DNA of 64,000 nucleotides from an uncultured beta proteobacterium (lineage in GTDB: Bacteria; Pseudomonadota; Gammaproteobacteria; Burkholderiales; SG8-41), in assembly GCA_902825845.1 (NCBI GenBank), contig CADECM010000014.1, positions 17,495 through 81,494 on the forward strand. The letters are read 5' to 3'. Position 1 is the first letter of the stretch; each line of letters opens with the position of its first letter. The notes beneath the pieces were generated by a model. It searched no databases and had not been told where the DNA came from. It was given only the letters and a program-made list of their open reading frames with translations. The translations under genes and the position numbers were made by a program. Positions 16,903-25,214 of this stretch are shown piece after piece.

Positions 16903-17877
16903 ATGCGTGTTTCCCCATGGATCGCCCGGCTGGCCGCGCTGGGTCTGCTGCTGGCCGCCGGCGGCGTACTTGCCCAGCAAGCCTATCCGATAAAGCCGGT
17001 GCGCTACATCATCCCCTTTCCGCCCGGCGGCAGCACCGACCCGATGGGACGCATGATCGCAACGCGGCTGACCGAACGCTGGGGGCAAAGCGTCGTCGTC
17101 GACAACCGTCCCGGCGGCAATACGGTCATCGGCACCGAGCTTCTGGCACGCGCCGCGCCCGACGGCTACACCATCGGCTGGTGCGGTGCGTCGTTTTTCA
17201 GCACGCCCAGCCTGATGAAGCTGCCCTACGATTCGATCAAGGACTTCACCGGTGTCACCGGCGTCGCCCGGCAACGTTCGGTGCTGGTGCTGCATCCTTC
17301 CGTTCGCGCCGGCAATCTGCAGGAGCTTATTACGCTGGTCAAATCCAAGCCGGGCGAGTTCAATTTCGGCTCGTCGGGTGTGGGAACCAACACCCATTTG
17401 TCGGGCGAACTCTTTAACCAGGTGGCGGGAACGAAGATGGTGCACATCCCGTACAAGGGTTCGGGGCCGGTCACCACCGATCTGCTGGCCGGGCGCCTGC
17501 AGTTATCGTTCCAGGTGCCGATCACCGTCATTCCGTTCATCGCGTCGGGCCGACTGAAACCCATCGCGGTCACCGGCGAAACACGCCTCGCGGCGCTGCC
17601 ACAGGTGCCCACCTTCAAGGAAGCGGGCTTGCCCAATTTCGGTCTCACCAGCGTGACCACCATCGCCGCGCCCGCGCGCACGCCGCGCCATGCGCTCGAC
17701 CGAATTTCGCGCGAAGTCGCCGTCATACTGACCCTGCCCATCACGCTGGAGTTCATGGCCAAGCAAGGCGCGGAACCGTTGACGGCCAATCCCGATCAGG
17801 CGAGCGCCTTAATCCGCGAAGAAATTGCCCGCTACGCAAAAATCATCAAAGACGCCGGCATCAAGTTTCAGCCCTGA
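16903..17877 (+). CDS. TctC/Bug-family solute receptor
   Basis: 324 aa from the ATG at 16903, which follows GAGGAG and starts a clear signal peptide (LAALGLLLAAGGVLAQQ). The frame extends upstream to 16759 without a plausible start. Bug landmarks: IIPFPPGGSTDPMGR, VVDNRPGGNTVIGTELLAR, DGYTIGW, HIPYKGSGPVTT, LPQVPTFKEAGLPNFG, ending AKIIKDAGIKFQP. Divergent from the amidohydrolase at 15823-16692 and followed after 23 nt by an MFS transporter, possibly one transcript. Confidence 0.9.
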   Translation: MRVSPWIARLAALGLLLAAGGVLAQQAYPIKPVRYIIPFPPGGSTDPMGRMIATRLTERWGQSVVVDNRPGGNTVIGTELLARAAPDGYTIGWCGASFFSTPSLMKLPYDSIKDFTGVTGVARQRSVLVLHPSVRAGNLQELITLVKSKPGEFNFGSSGVGTNTHLSGELFNQVAGTKMVHIPYKGSGPVTTDLLAGRLQLSFQVPITVIPFIASGRLKPIAVTGETRLAALPQVPTFKEAGLPNFGLTSVTTIAAPARTPRHALDRISREVAVILTLPITLEFMAKQGAEPLTANPDQASALIREEIARYAKIIKDAGIKFQP

Positions 17878-17900
17878 ACCTTCTGTCCTCCTGACCCGGC

Positions 17901-19136
17901 ATGACGGATAATTTGCGCGCCAGGCTGGAGGGCATGCCCCAGATCGCGGCGCTGCGCCACCGCGGCTTTCGGCTGCTGTGGATCGCCACACTGCTGTCGT
18001 CGACCGCGCGCTGGGCCGACATGGTGGTGGTAGGCTGGCTGACGCTGGAGCTGACGGAGTCCGCGCTGATGGTGGGCATCGTTTCCGCGTGCAAAATGGC
18101 CGGCTACATCGCGGCACCGTTCATGGGCGTGGCGGCGGACCGCATGGACAGGCGCATGCTGCTGATCATCGCGGCGCTGGTGAACTGGAGCGTATCGCTG
18201 ATCATGCTGGCGCTGCTGCTGGCGGGAGCGCTGACGCTGCCCTACCTCATCGCGCTGTCGCTGGTGGGCAGCCTGACCTGGGCACTCGACAATCCCACGC
18301 GCCAGGCCTTGGTTCCGGACCTCGTCGGGCGCGAAGATTTGACCAACGCCATCGCGCTGAACGCGGTGGCCGCGGAGATTACCGTGGTGGTGGGCCCGGC
18401 GCTGGGCGGAATGCTGATTCCGGTGTTCGGCATGAAGGGGGCCTACTGGCTGATCGTCGGCATTTACCTGCTGGATCTGCTGGTGCTGTACCGGATGCAG
18501 CCGGTACAGCACGCGGCCACCGTGCAGCACGAATCGCCCGTGAAAAGTCTGATCGGCGGCTTCAAATATGTCCGCGACAACCAGACGGTGTTGTTGTTGC
18601 TGGTGATCGCCTTTCTGCTCAATCTGCTGGCGGCGCCGTACCGCTATGCGTTCATGCCGCTGTTTGCGCGGTACATTCTGGATGCGGGTCCGGCAGGCTA
18701 CGGCATGCTGACCTCGATGGCGGGCATTGGCGCGCTGTTTGCCGGCATCTGGGTGGTGTCCCTCGGCAATTACCGGCGCAAGGGCCGGCTGCTGCTATGG
18801 GGCAGCATCGCGTGGCCTGCCGCTCTGCTGCTGTTTGCGCTGTCAAAGTGGTATTACCTGTCGCTGGCACTGGTGTTCGTGGCCGGCCTGATGCAGGCGA
18901 TTGCGTGGACGGTGATTGCAACGCTGATTCTCGGCAATACCTCGCAGGCCATGCGCGGGCGCGTAATGGGCCTGCGCACCGGCGTGGTCATCGCATTGCC
19001 GTTCGGCAACTTTCTCGCCGGTGCCGCCGCGCAACACTTCGGCGCGCCGATCGCGCAGGGCGCTTATGCGGTGGCCGCCATGCTGGTGATGCTGGCGATC
19101 GTGGCGCTGGCGCCCCACCTGCGGCGGCTGGAGTAG
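17901..19136 (+). CDS. MFS transporter (EntS-like, MFS_3 type)
   Basis: 411 aa, very hydrophobic, compatible with 10-12 membrane helices. The N-terminal pattern FRLLWIATLLSSTARWADMVVVGWLTLELT and the loop GVAADRMDRRMLL (MFS motif A) place it in the MFS_3 group, as does DNPTRQALVPDLV. These are exporters of siderophores, drugs or metabolites. It follows the Bug gene by 23 nt. Its 3' end is only 1 nt from the convergent SelW-like gene. No charged signature allows a substrate call. Confidence 0.87.
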   Translation: MTDNLRARLEGMPQIAALRHRGFRLLWIATLLSSTARWADMVVVGWLTLELTESALMVGIVSACKMAGYIAAPFMGVAADRMDRRMLLIIAALVNWSVSLIMLALLLAGALTLPYLIALSLVGSLTWALDNPTRQALVPDLVGREDLTNAIALNAVAAEITVVVGPALGGMLIPVFGMKGAYWLIVGIYLLDLLVLYRMQPVQHAATVQHESPVKSLIGGFKYVRDNQTVLLLLVIAFLLNLLAAPYRYAFMPLFARYILDAGPAGYGMLTSMAGIGALFAGIWVVSLGNYRRKGRLLLWGSIAWPAALLLFALSKWYYLSLALVFVAGLMQAIAWTVIATLILGNTSQAMRGRVMGLRTGVVIALPFGNFLAGAAAQHFGAPIAQGAYAVAAMLVMLAIVALAPHLRRLE

Positions 19137-19137
19137 T

Positions 19138-19368
19138 TCAAGCGGCCCCCTGCTTGCGCAGTGATTCGATAATTTCAGCCGTGTCGGGATAGCGCCCTTC
19201 ACGGTGTTTGGAAAAGATGATGGCACCATCAACGGTGACATCGAAAATCCCGCTGCCACCCTTGCACAGTTCGGCTTTCACGCCCAGCGCAGCGGACAGG
19301 TCGGCTGCCAGACTGGCAGCCCGCGGCAGGTAATTTCAGGCGACGCAATAGGTGATGGCAACGTTCAT
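19138..19368 (-). CDS. SelW/Rdx-like protein with in-frame TGA in a CxxU motif (candidate selenoprotein)
   Basis: The frame from the ATG at 19368, after a GGAGG ribosome site, gives 76 residues when TGA codon 11 (19338-19336) is read as selenocysteine. The start is MNVAITYCVA, then Sec, then NYLPRAASLAADL: the CxxU redox motif (C8, U11) of the SelT/SelW/SelH (Rdx) family, followed by the family's typical 'NYLPRA' helix. Later GIFDVTVDGAIIFSKHREGRYP and the C-terminal helix TAEIIESLRKQ also fit. These small thioredoxin-like proteins are thought to have redox functions. Conventional gene calling would miss it completely. Tail to tail with the MFS gene. A nonsense mutation of a Cys codon is the alternative. 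Confidence 0.87.
19303..19321 (-). promoter_or_regulatory. Candidate bacterial SECIS stem-loop of the SelW-like gene
   Basis: On the sense (minus) strand GGCTGCC pairs perfectly with GGCAGCC (7 bp) around the loop AGTCT. The second loop base is G, after 22 intervening nucleotides from the TGA, the same spacing as in the peroxiredoxin gene. This fits the bacterial SECIS model (hairpin in the coding region, loop G, SelB binding) well. Confidence 0.78.
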
Positions 19369-19790
19369 GGACGGGTCCTCCCGGGTGAATTTTGGCGGCA
19401 TGCCCGCGGCGCTGCGTTGCCATGATTCCACTGGCATTAGGCAGCCGCCGACGCTTGTCCTGTGCAGTCTGCCGGCACTTGAAAACGCCGGCAAGCAGAA
19501 TCTTGCCGCGTTTTTACCGGCACCACAATTCGCACGGCCGGTAAAAACCGTTGCCGCCGTACATGGAGTTCGCATAGCGGCCCTTGGCAAATTACGTTTG
19601 CAACGAAAATTCACAACCTGTTGTTTTTATTTATTTTTTTATTTTACCCGCATGCTATTCCTGTGGACGCCCAGGTATTGTTATTATCGCGGTCTGCCCG
19701 AATCCGGCGTGAGCGTGCCCTGCTTCCACAACAAGAGGCGCGCCAGTCCGCGCCACGCAAATCCCATTACCGCAACCACCCAACCTGCCC
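19369..19790. other. Intergenic region upstream of the CoxG-like gene
   Basis: About 420 nt. No convincing reading frame. It contains the divergent upstream regions of the SelW-like and CoxG-like genes, a perfect 12-bp inverted repeat at 19510-19548, and a T-rich block (19620-19645, TTTTTATTTATTTTTTTATT). Confidence 0.5.
19510..19548. repeat. Perfect 12-bp inverted repeat
   Basis: GTTTTTACCGGC (19510-19521) and GCCGGTAAAAAC (19537-19548) with a 15-nt spacer. Between divergent genes it could be an operator or a bidirectional terminator remnant; the A and T runs lie within the arms. Confidence 0.55.
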
Positions 19791-20252
19791 ATGATTGAAG
19801 TCAACGAACGTATCGAAGTACCCTCCACGCCACAAACGGTGTGGGCCATTTTGTCGGATCCCAATGCGGTGGTGGAGTGCGTGGAAGGCGCCGAGCTCGG
19901 CGATAAACAGGAAGACGGATCGTTCGACGCCAAGATGACGGTGAAATTCGGCCCGGCCAAGGTGTCGTTTGCAGCGAACGTCATGGTCAATTACGAAGAA
20001 GCTAACAAAGCTGGGAGCGTCACTGCGCGCGGGCGTGACCGCATCAGCGGCACCAAATTCACGACCGAGATGCAGTTCAAGGTGGAAGGCGACGATGCGG
20101 TAGCGCAAAGCGCGATCCCCATCAAGGCGGAATGCGAACTCACCGGCCGGCTGGCGCACCTGATCGAATCCGGCGCCAATCTCGTGATCAAGCGCATGAC
20201 CGCGAGTTTCGCGCAAAAGCTGGCCGAGCGCTGCGGCGGCACCAAGGCCTGA
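19791..20252 (+). CDS. CoxG-like SRPBCC-domain protein
   Basis: 153 aa. Matches the CO dehydrogenase subunit G / SRPBCC family: IEVPSTPQTVWAILSDPNAVVECVEGAEL at the start, a central curved sheet (FDAKMTVKFGPAKVSFAANV), and a terminal helix (LIKRMTASFAQKLAERC type). Members bind hydrophobic ligands or recruit redox enzymes to membranes. No CO dehydrogenase genes are in the window. Followed after 66 nt by a TPP-dependent enzyme, so a partner role there is likely. Confidence 0.83.
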   Translation: MIEVNERIEVPSTPQTVWAILSDPNAVVECVEGAELGDKQEDGSFDAKMTVKFGPAKVSFAANVMVNYEEANKAGSVTARGRDRISGTKFTTEMQFKVEGDDAVAQSAIPIKAECELTGRLAHLIESGANLVIKRMTASFAQKLAERCGGTKA

Positions 20253-20318
20253 CGCAAGCATTCAATGTGTGTTTGTTTCAATGGTTTCAATGGCAGGACT
20301 TTCCAAGGAGAGTAGACG

Positions 20319-21968
20319 ATGAAGGTGTATGAACGACTTTCGCAGGCCTTCAAGGCCGAAGGCACCACCAACGTATTCGGCATGATGGGCGACGGTAATA
20401 TGTACTGGCAGTACGCCAATGAGAAAAACGGCATCAAAATGCACGAAGTGCGCCATGAAGGCGTGGGCCTCGGCATGGCCGACGGCTGGGCGCGCGCCAC
20501 GCGCAACCCCGGCGTGTGCACCGCGACCTGCGGCCCCGGCACCACGCAGTTGGCCACCGCGTTCGTGACCGCGGCGCGCGCCTCGTCACCGTTGGTGGCG
20601 TTCTGCGGCGAATATCCGGTGAGCGACGACGAATATACGCAGGCGCTCGATCAATCCGCGTTTGCCCACGGCGTCGAAGCCGCCTTCGTGCGCATGGGCA
20701 CGGCCGAAGACGCGGACGAAGCGGTGCGCAAGGCGTTTTATATCGCGCGCACGCAATCGCGTCCGGTGTTGCTGTCGGTGCCGATGGATCTGCAGCAAAA
20801 AGAATGGGACGACGACGAGCCGTATAAACCCTCGACTTCGATCATCCCCAAGCGCGTGGTGACGCCGAATCAATCGGCGATTGAACAAGCCGCCGACATG
20901 CTTTCCAAGGCAAAAAAGCCGGTGATCGTGGTCGGCCGCGGCGCGATGTGGTCGGGCGCGGGCGACGAAGTGCGCGCACTGGCTGCGCGTACCGGTGCGT
21001 TGATCGCCACCACCTTGCAAGCCAAAAACTGGCTGGTTGACGACGAGTACCACATCGGCATCTCCGGCACCTATGCCACCAAAACCGCTATCGGCCTGCT
21101 TTCGGATTCCGACGTGGTGGTTGCCGTGGGCGCCAGCTTGAACCGCTATACCACGCACGAAGGACTGCTGTATCCGGAAGCCCAGTTCATCCACATCGAC
21201 CCCAAAGCGCATGTCATGCTGTCGCGCGGCAAGGGCGCGGATCACTACGTGCAATCAGACGGCAAAGCCGGCGTGGCAGCACTCAATGCCGAACTCACCA
21301 AGCGCAACTTCAAACAGATGGGCCGCCGCACGGGCGAAGTTAAAGAAAAACTCGCCAATGCGTGGGAAGACCGCGCCGATTTCAAAATCGAAGAAGGCAC
21401 GCTCGACCCGCGTCCGCTTTGCCTGGCGCTGGACGACCTGGTGCCCACCGATATCAACCTATTCGTGGGTAGCGGCCATACGTCGGGCTTCACCAACATT
21501 CTGTTCCGCAAGAGCCGCCCGATTGTGATGCCGGGCCACTTCTTCGGGTGCATCGGGCAGATGATGCCCGCCGCAGTGGGTGCTGTGATCGGCTCGGGCA
21601 TGAAACCGGCGATACTGATGGACGGCGACGCCAGCACCATGATGCACATCGGCGACTTCGACACCATGGTGCGCTACAACGTGCCGCTGTTGATTTATTG
21701 CATGAACAATCAGTGTCTGGGCGCCGAGTACTACAAACTCGAAGCACACAACATGAAGGTCGATACCTCGTGCATTCCGACGGCGGACTTGGGCGCAGTG
21801 GCCCGCGCCTTCGGTGGCCGCGGCGCACTGTGCCGCACCGAAGAAGAAGTGAAAAAAGCCACGAAGGAATGGCTCGCAAAACCCGGCCCGATGATCATCG
21901 ACGTGCGCGTATCGCGCTCGGTAGTGACCCTGCCGTATCGCCGCGTGCACTACGGCGAGGATGTGTAA
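20319..21968 (+). CDS. Thiamine-diphosphate-dependent decarboxylase/synthase-family enzyme
   Basis: 549 aa, the standard three-domain length of acetolactate synthase/benzoylformate decarboxylase-type proteins. The N-terminal Pyr domain (VFGMMGDGNMYWQY) has the catalytic glutamate in VRHEGVGLGMADGWAR. The middle domain begins near IEQAADMLSKAKKPVIVVGRGA. The C-terminal PP domain binds TPP through MDGDASTMMHIGDFDT ... MNNQ, the GDG-type motif. The substrate, probably a 2-keto acid, is unknown. Ribosome site AAGGAG before the ATG. Forms a unit with CoxG (upstream) and ends at a strong terminator. Confidence 0.87.
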   Translation: MKVYERLSQAFKAEGTTNVFGMMGDGNMYWQYANEKNGIKMHEVRHEGVGLGMADGWARATRNPGVCTATCGPGTTQLATAFVTAARASSPLVAFCGEYPVSDDEYTQALDQSAFAHGVEAAFVRMGTAEDADEAVRKAFYIARTQSRPVLLSVPMDLQQKEWDDDEPYKPSTSIIPKRVVTPNQSAIEQAADMLSKAKKPVIVVGRGAMWSGAGDEVRALAARTGALIATTLQAKNWLVDDEYHIGISGTYATKTAIGLLSDSDVVVAVGASLNRYTTHEGLLYPEAQFIHIDPKAHVMLSRGKGADHYVQSDGKAGVAALNAELTKRNFKQMGRRTGEVKEKLANAWEDRADFKIEEGTLDPRPLCLALDDLVPTDINLFVGSGHTSGFTNILFRKSRPIVMPGHFFGCIGQMMPAAVGAVIGSGMKPAILMDGDASTMMHIGDFDTMVRYNVPLLIYCMNNQCLGAEYYKLEAHNMKVDTSCIPTADLGAVARAFGGRGALCRTEEEVKKATKEWLAKPGPMIIDVRVSRSVVTLPYRRVHYGEDV

Positions 21969-21973
21969 AAAAA

Positions 21974-21995
21974 TCAATAAAATCCAATAGTTACA
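21974..21995 (+). repeat. AT-rich interspersed motif, copy 3
   Basis: Contains AATAAAATCCAATAGTTAC. Lies between the TPP-enzyme stop codon and its terminator hairpin, oriented with the genes. Confidence 0.6.
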
Positions 21996-21998
21996 TAT

Positions 21999-22032
21999 GG
22001 CCCTTCGCCGCCTGGTGAAGGGCCTTTTTTTT
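21999..22032 (+). terminator. Rho-independent terminator after the TPP enzyme
   Basis: GGCCCTTC (21999-22006) pairs with GAAGGGCC (22017-22024) over a 10-nt loop and is followed by eight T (22025-22032). Separates the TPP enzyme from the following Bug receptor. Confidence 0.88.
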
Positions 22033-22119
22033 GAAAACACCGCTATCGGGTAGCCGCAGCCAACACCCGTGCCGCCTACCCGGCAGCAACGACTCACACT
22101 GAATGGAGAATATCCCCGA

Positions 22120-23085
22120 ATGAAGCCATTGCTCGTCCTGGCCACAATCGCGCTTGCCGCGGCCACGCACAACGTTTCCGCCCAATCCACCGCCAAATGG
22201 CCGCAACGCCCGGTGCGCGTGATCGTGCCCTTCCCGCCCGGCGGGAGTACCGACATCATCGCGCGCCTGATCGCACCACACCTCACCGACGATCTCGGCC
22301 AGCAGTTCGTCATCGACAACCGCAGCGGCGCCGGCGGCACCATCGGCTCGGAAATTGCCGCGCGCGCCACGCCCGACGGCTACACATTGGCGATAATCCC
22401 ATCGAGCTACGCCGGGGCGGCCGCCCTGTATCCGCTCAGCTTCGACCCGGTGAAAGGCATCGCGCCCATCAGCATGATCGGCATGGGTTCGTTCATCCTC
22501 GGTATCAATCCGTCCGTGAAGGCCACAAACTTCACCGCGTTCGTCGAACTGCTGAAGGCCAAACCCGGCGCCATGAATTTCGCCTCGCCCGGTACCGGCA
22601 GCACGCCGCATCTAGCCTCGGAATTATTCAAACAGATGAGCGGCACGAATTTCGTGCATGTGCCGTACAAGGGCGACACGCCCGCGCTGACAGACCTGCT
22701 CGGCGGACAGATGCACATCATGATCGCCTCGGGCCCGCTGTTCCTGCCGCACATCAAATCCGGCAGAGTGCGCGCGCTTGCGGTGACCGCCAACAAGCGC
22801 TATTTCGCGCTGCCCGATTTGCCTTCCATCGCTGAAACCTATCCCGGATTTCACGCCTCGGGCTGGAACGGCATGATCGCGCCCACGGGCACGCCACGCA
22901 ACGTCATCGAGCGCCTGAATCGCTCCATCGCTGCCTTCCTCAAACGCCCCGACATCCAGCAACGCCTGCGCAACGACGGCCGCGACCCCATCCCCACCAC
23001 GCCCGAAGAAACCGCGCAAATGCTGGCGAGCGAAATTGCCACCTGGCGCAAGGTGGTGAAAGTGGCCAATATCAGGCTCAATTAG
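22120..23085 (+). CDS. TctC/Bug-family solute receptor
   Basis: 321 aa from the ATG at 22120; an upstream frame to 22069 lacks a ribosome site, whereas GGAGAAT lies about 11 nt before 22120. Signal peptide LLVLATIALAAATHNVSAQ. Bug landmarks: VRVIVPFPPGGSTDIIAR, VIDNRSGAGGTIGSEIAA, DGYTLAI, HVPYKGDTPALTDLLGG, LPDLPSIAETYPGFHASG, ending KVVKVANIRLN. Lies after a terminator, so it is expressed separately from the TPP enzyme; the following cupin and hydrolase genes may share its transcript. Confidence 0.9.
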   Translation: MKPLLVLATIALAAATHNVSAQSTAKWPQRPVRVIVPFPPGGSTDIIARLIAPHLTDDLGQQFVIDNRSGAGGTIGSEIAARATPDGYTLAIIPSSYAGAAALYPLSFDPVKGIAPISMIGMGSFILGINPSVKATNFTAFVELLKAKPGAMNFASPGTGSTPHLASELFKQMSGTNFVHVPYKGDTPALTDLLGGQMHIMIASGPLFLPHIKSGRVRALAVTANKRYFALPDLPSIAETYPGFHASGWNGMIAPTGTPRNVIERLNRSIAAFLKRPDIQQRLRNDGRDPIPTTPEETAQMLASEIATWRKVVKVANIRLN

Positions 23086-23192
23086 CGGCGACAGTGGGCC
23101 AGCGCGGATGGACTTTCGCTTCACACGTCGTCACGCATTCGGTAATCTACAAGCTGCAAGTCAAATCCATTTTTAGCGATGAGGAGAGACAA

Positions 23193-23702
23193 ATGGCGCA
23201 AATCGTTGACCAGTTTGCCAAGCAATGCAGTTCCATTCTCAAGGCGGAACCGGGACCCGCGGGGCGGCAAAAAGCCTGTGATCTTTTGAAACAGATGTTG
23301 GTGAACAAAGCATTCGTCGATGCCACCATCGCCGAAGCCAAATCTGACCATCACCTGCTGTACGAAGACCCGGAACTGAAGTTCTGCATTTTTGCAGAGA
23401 CAAGAACCGGCCAGGCCACCGGCGCGCCGCACGACCACGGCCCATCGTGGGCCATCTATGGCCAGGCGGTTGGCAGCACCGAGATGTCAGAATGGGAACT
23501 GCTCGAACCGGCCGCCGGCGACAATCCCGGCAAGGTCCGCAGGCAGAAACGCTACACCATGACGCCGGGCTCCGCCTACGTCTACAACGAGGGCGTTCTA
23601 CATTCGCCGTCACGCACCGATTCAACACGGCTGATCCGCTTCGAAGGCGTCAACCTGGAGACGTTGAAACGGCAGCGCCCGAAATATCAGATCGTTGAGT
23701 AA
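23193..23702 (+). CDS. Double-stranded beta-helix (cupin-like) metal-dependent protein
   Basis: 169 aa from the ATG at 23193 with GAGGAG upstream. After a helical N-terminus it has a cupin-like core: FCIFAETRTGQATGAPHDHGPSWAIYGQAVG (HxH-type metal ligands in PHDHG), YTMTPGSAYVYNEGVLHSPSR (a second histidine), then LIRFEGVNLE. It resembles predicted metal-dependent dsbh enzymes of the COG5553 / cysteine-dioxygenase-like type. Substrate unknown. Followed 27 nt later by a dienelactone hydrolase-family gene, suggesting ring- or side-chain catabolism. Confidence 0.75.
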   Translation: MAQIVDQFAKQCSSILKAEPGPAGRQKACDLLKQMLVNKAFVDATIAEAKSDHHLLYEDPELKFCIFAETRTGQATGAPHDHGPSWAIYGQAVGSTEMSEWELLEPAAGDNPGKVRRQKRYTMTPGSAYVYNEGVLHSPSRTDSTRLIRFEGVNLETLKRQRPKYQIVE

Positions 23703-23729
23703 CGATCGCAAACGTTTCTGGAGAACACG

Positions 23730-24440
23730 ATGAGCACTGAACCGGTACGCATTCGCGCCAGGGACGGCGGAGATTTCGAGGCCTGGCTGGCCACGCCAGC
23801 CTCGGGCCGTGGGGCAGGCATCATCGTGCTGCCGGAGGTCTACAACGCCAATCCGTGGGCGCGCTCGGTTGGCGAACGTCTGGCGGCGCAAGGTTATGTG
23901 GCCATCGTGCCCGACCTCTTCTGGCGCCAGGAACCCGGCGCGTACCTGCCGTACACGCCTGAGGGACAAGCCCGCGCGCGGGCGCTGGCAACAGCGGTTG
24001 ATCTGCCGCTGTTCATCGAAGACCTGCGCGCGTGCACAGATTGGCTGAAGAAACGCGCCGATTGCACTGGGGCCATCGGCATCGTCGGCTTCTGCTTTGG
24101 CGGGTTTCTGGCCTGGCTCGGGCTATCGCGCCACGTGGTCGATGCTGCAGTCGCCTATTACGCCACACAGCTTGCCGACCACCTCGACGCCGCAAAAACC
24201 ATCGATCAGCCGCTGATGATGCATTTTGGTGCGCTCGATTACCGCGTACCGCCCGAGTTGTATGACAAAGTTCGCGCATCCCTCGCCGGCAAACCCAATA
24301 CGGCCACCTTCTGGTATGAAGGCGCCGACCACGGTTTCAACCGCGACGGTTATCCGCCGTATCACCCCGAAGCGGCCGCGCTGGCGTGGCAGCGGACCCT
24401 GGCGTTCCTGGGGCAGCACCTGGTTGGCAAAGGAAAATGA
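23730..24440 (+). CDS. Dienelactone hydrolase family protein
   Basis: 236 aa, the typical length. Alpha/beta-hydrolase with the cysteine nucleophile of dienelactone hydrolases in GIVGFCFGGFLAW (C122), E36 in VLPEVYNAN, the acid in FGALDYRVP, and the histidine in EGADHGFNRDG. The family opens dienelactones to maleylacetate in chloroaromatic degradation, but many members act on other esters. Cytoplasmic. Follows the cupin gene by 27 nt. Confidence 0.87.
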   Translation: MSTEPVRIRARDGGDFEAWLATPASGRGAGIIVLPEVYNANPWARSVGERLAAQGYVAIVPDLFWRQEPGAYLPYTPEGQARARALATAVDLPLFIEDLRACTDWLKKRADCTGAIGIVGFCFGGFLAWLGLSRHVVDAAVAYYATQLADHLDAAKTIDQPLMMHFGALDYRVPPELYDKVRASLAGKPNTATFWYEGADHGFNRDGYPPYHPEAAALAWQRTLAFLGQHLVGKGK

Positions 24441-24903
24441 AAAGACGCCGGATTTGGCGAACCTGTCGCTAAACTTCAAGTGCATACAGGATCATTGGGC
24501 GCCACGTGATCGAGACCTACGGCTTTCGGGGTACTGCACGCAAGAAAGTCGGTGCAAGCATTGGCACGGAAGCCGACAGCAAATCCCCCTGAGAGCCGCC
24601 GAGCAACGCAGACGCGCCGGGAGAAGTCGGCGAGGACTGTCTGAGTCCTCGCGGGGGTATCGCGAGGGCGAGTTCCGCAGCCGCCCGGCGCGTCGAGTAG
24701 CGCAGGCAAGGGCACACTTGAAGCGGAGCAGCAGCCCGAAGGGCCGGCGAACCGGGGGCCGCCTTCTTTTGGTTACTTTTCTTGGCGGAGCAAGAAAAGT
24801 GACCAGCCGCCGGGCTGCCCCCGGCGAAGTTGGGGTGCAGACTTGACGTTTACATCCGGCGCAATGCGCTTCGCTTATTGCCGCCCTACCGTGCTAATGC
24901 CGC
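24441..24903. other. Gene-free stretch with a structured repeat module
   Basis: About 460 nt between converging genes with no convincing reading frame. The right half (24732-24826) holds nested hairpins described separately. Near 24845-24900 a further REP-like string (CATCCGGCGCAATGCGCTTC) occurs. Confidence 0.55.
24732..24826. repeat. Nested-hairpin intergenic element (TTACTTTTCTTGGCG type)
   Basis: Inner hairpin ACTTTTCTTG (24775-24784), loop GCGGAG, CAAGAAAAGT (24791-24800), perfect 10 bp. GC-rich flanks (GGGGGCCGCC on the left, GGCTGCCCCC on the right) can extend the pairing. From memory, similar modules (GCCTTCTTTTGGTTACTTTTCTT...) recur between genes in many betaproteobacterial genomes; function unknown. 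Confidence 0.6.
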
Positions 24904-25194
24904 CTACGGCTCGTCGCTATCCAGAAATGGCGCGACCACTTCCTGTGTCTCCGCGCTTGATACCACAGGAATAAACTCAAACGTGGTACCAGAACCGCGC
25001 CATTTGAGCGCCCACTGCTGAAGCAGCCGCGGATCGTCGCACTCCATCAACTGAAAACACCGGCTGAAATTCGGTTCGACCCAGCTTCCGACATAACGCA
25101 GCCCGTCAGGAAAACCCCGCCCGGATTCCCGTAAGCGACGATAAACAGGGACCATGTCGTTGTCGCGAAAACGCTCGATCACCATATAGAGCAT
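24904..25194 (-). CDS. DUF3303-like small protein
   Basis: 96 aa. Starts MLYMVIERFRDND and contains LRYVGSWVEPNFSRCFQLMECDD and LLQQWALKW, the signature pattern of DUF3303 proteins, which form small ferredoxin-like folds. Function unknown. Ribosome site GGAGG just upstream. Lies 20 nt before the start side of ffh's 3' end on the same strand. Confidence 0.75.
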   Translation of the reverse strand: MLYMVIERFRDNDMVPVYRRLRESGRGFPDGLRYVGSWVEPNFSRCFQLMECDDPRLLQQWALKWRGSGTTFEFIPVVSSAETQEVVAPFLDSDEP

Positions 25195-25214
25195 GTCGAC
25201 CTCCTAATGGGCGT

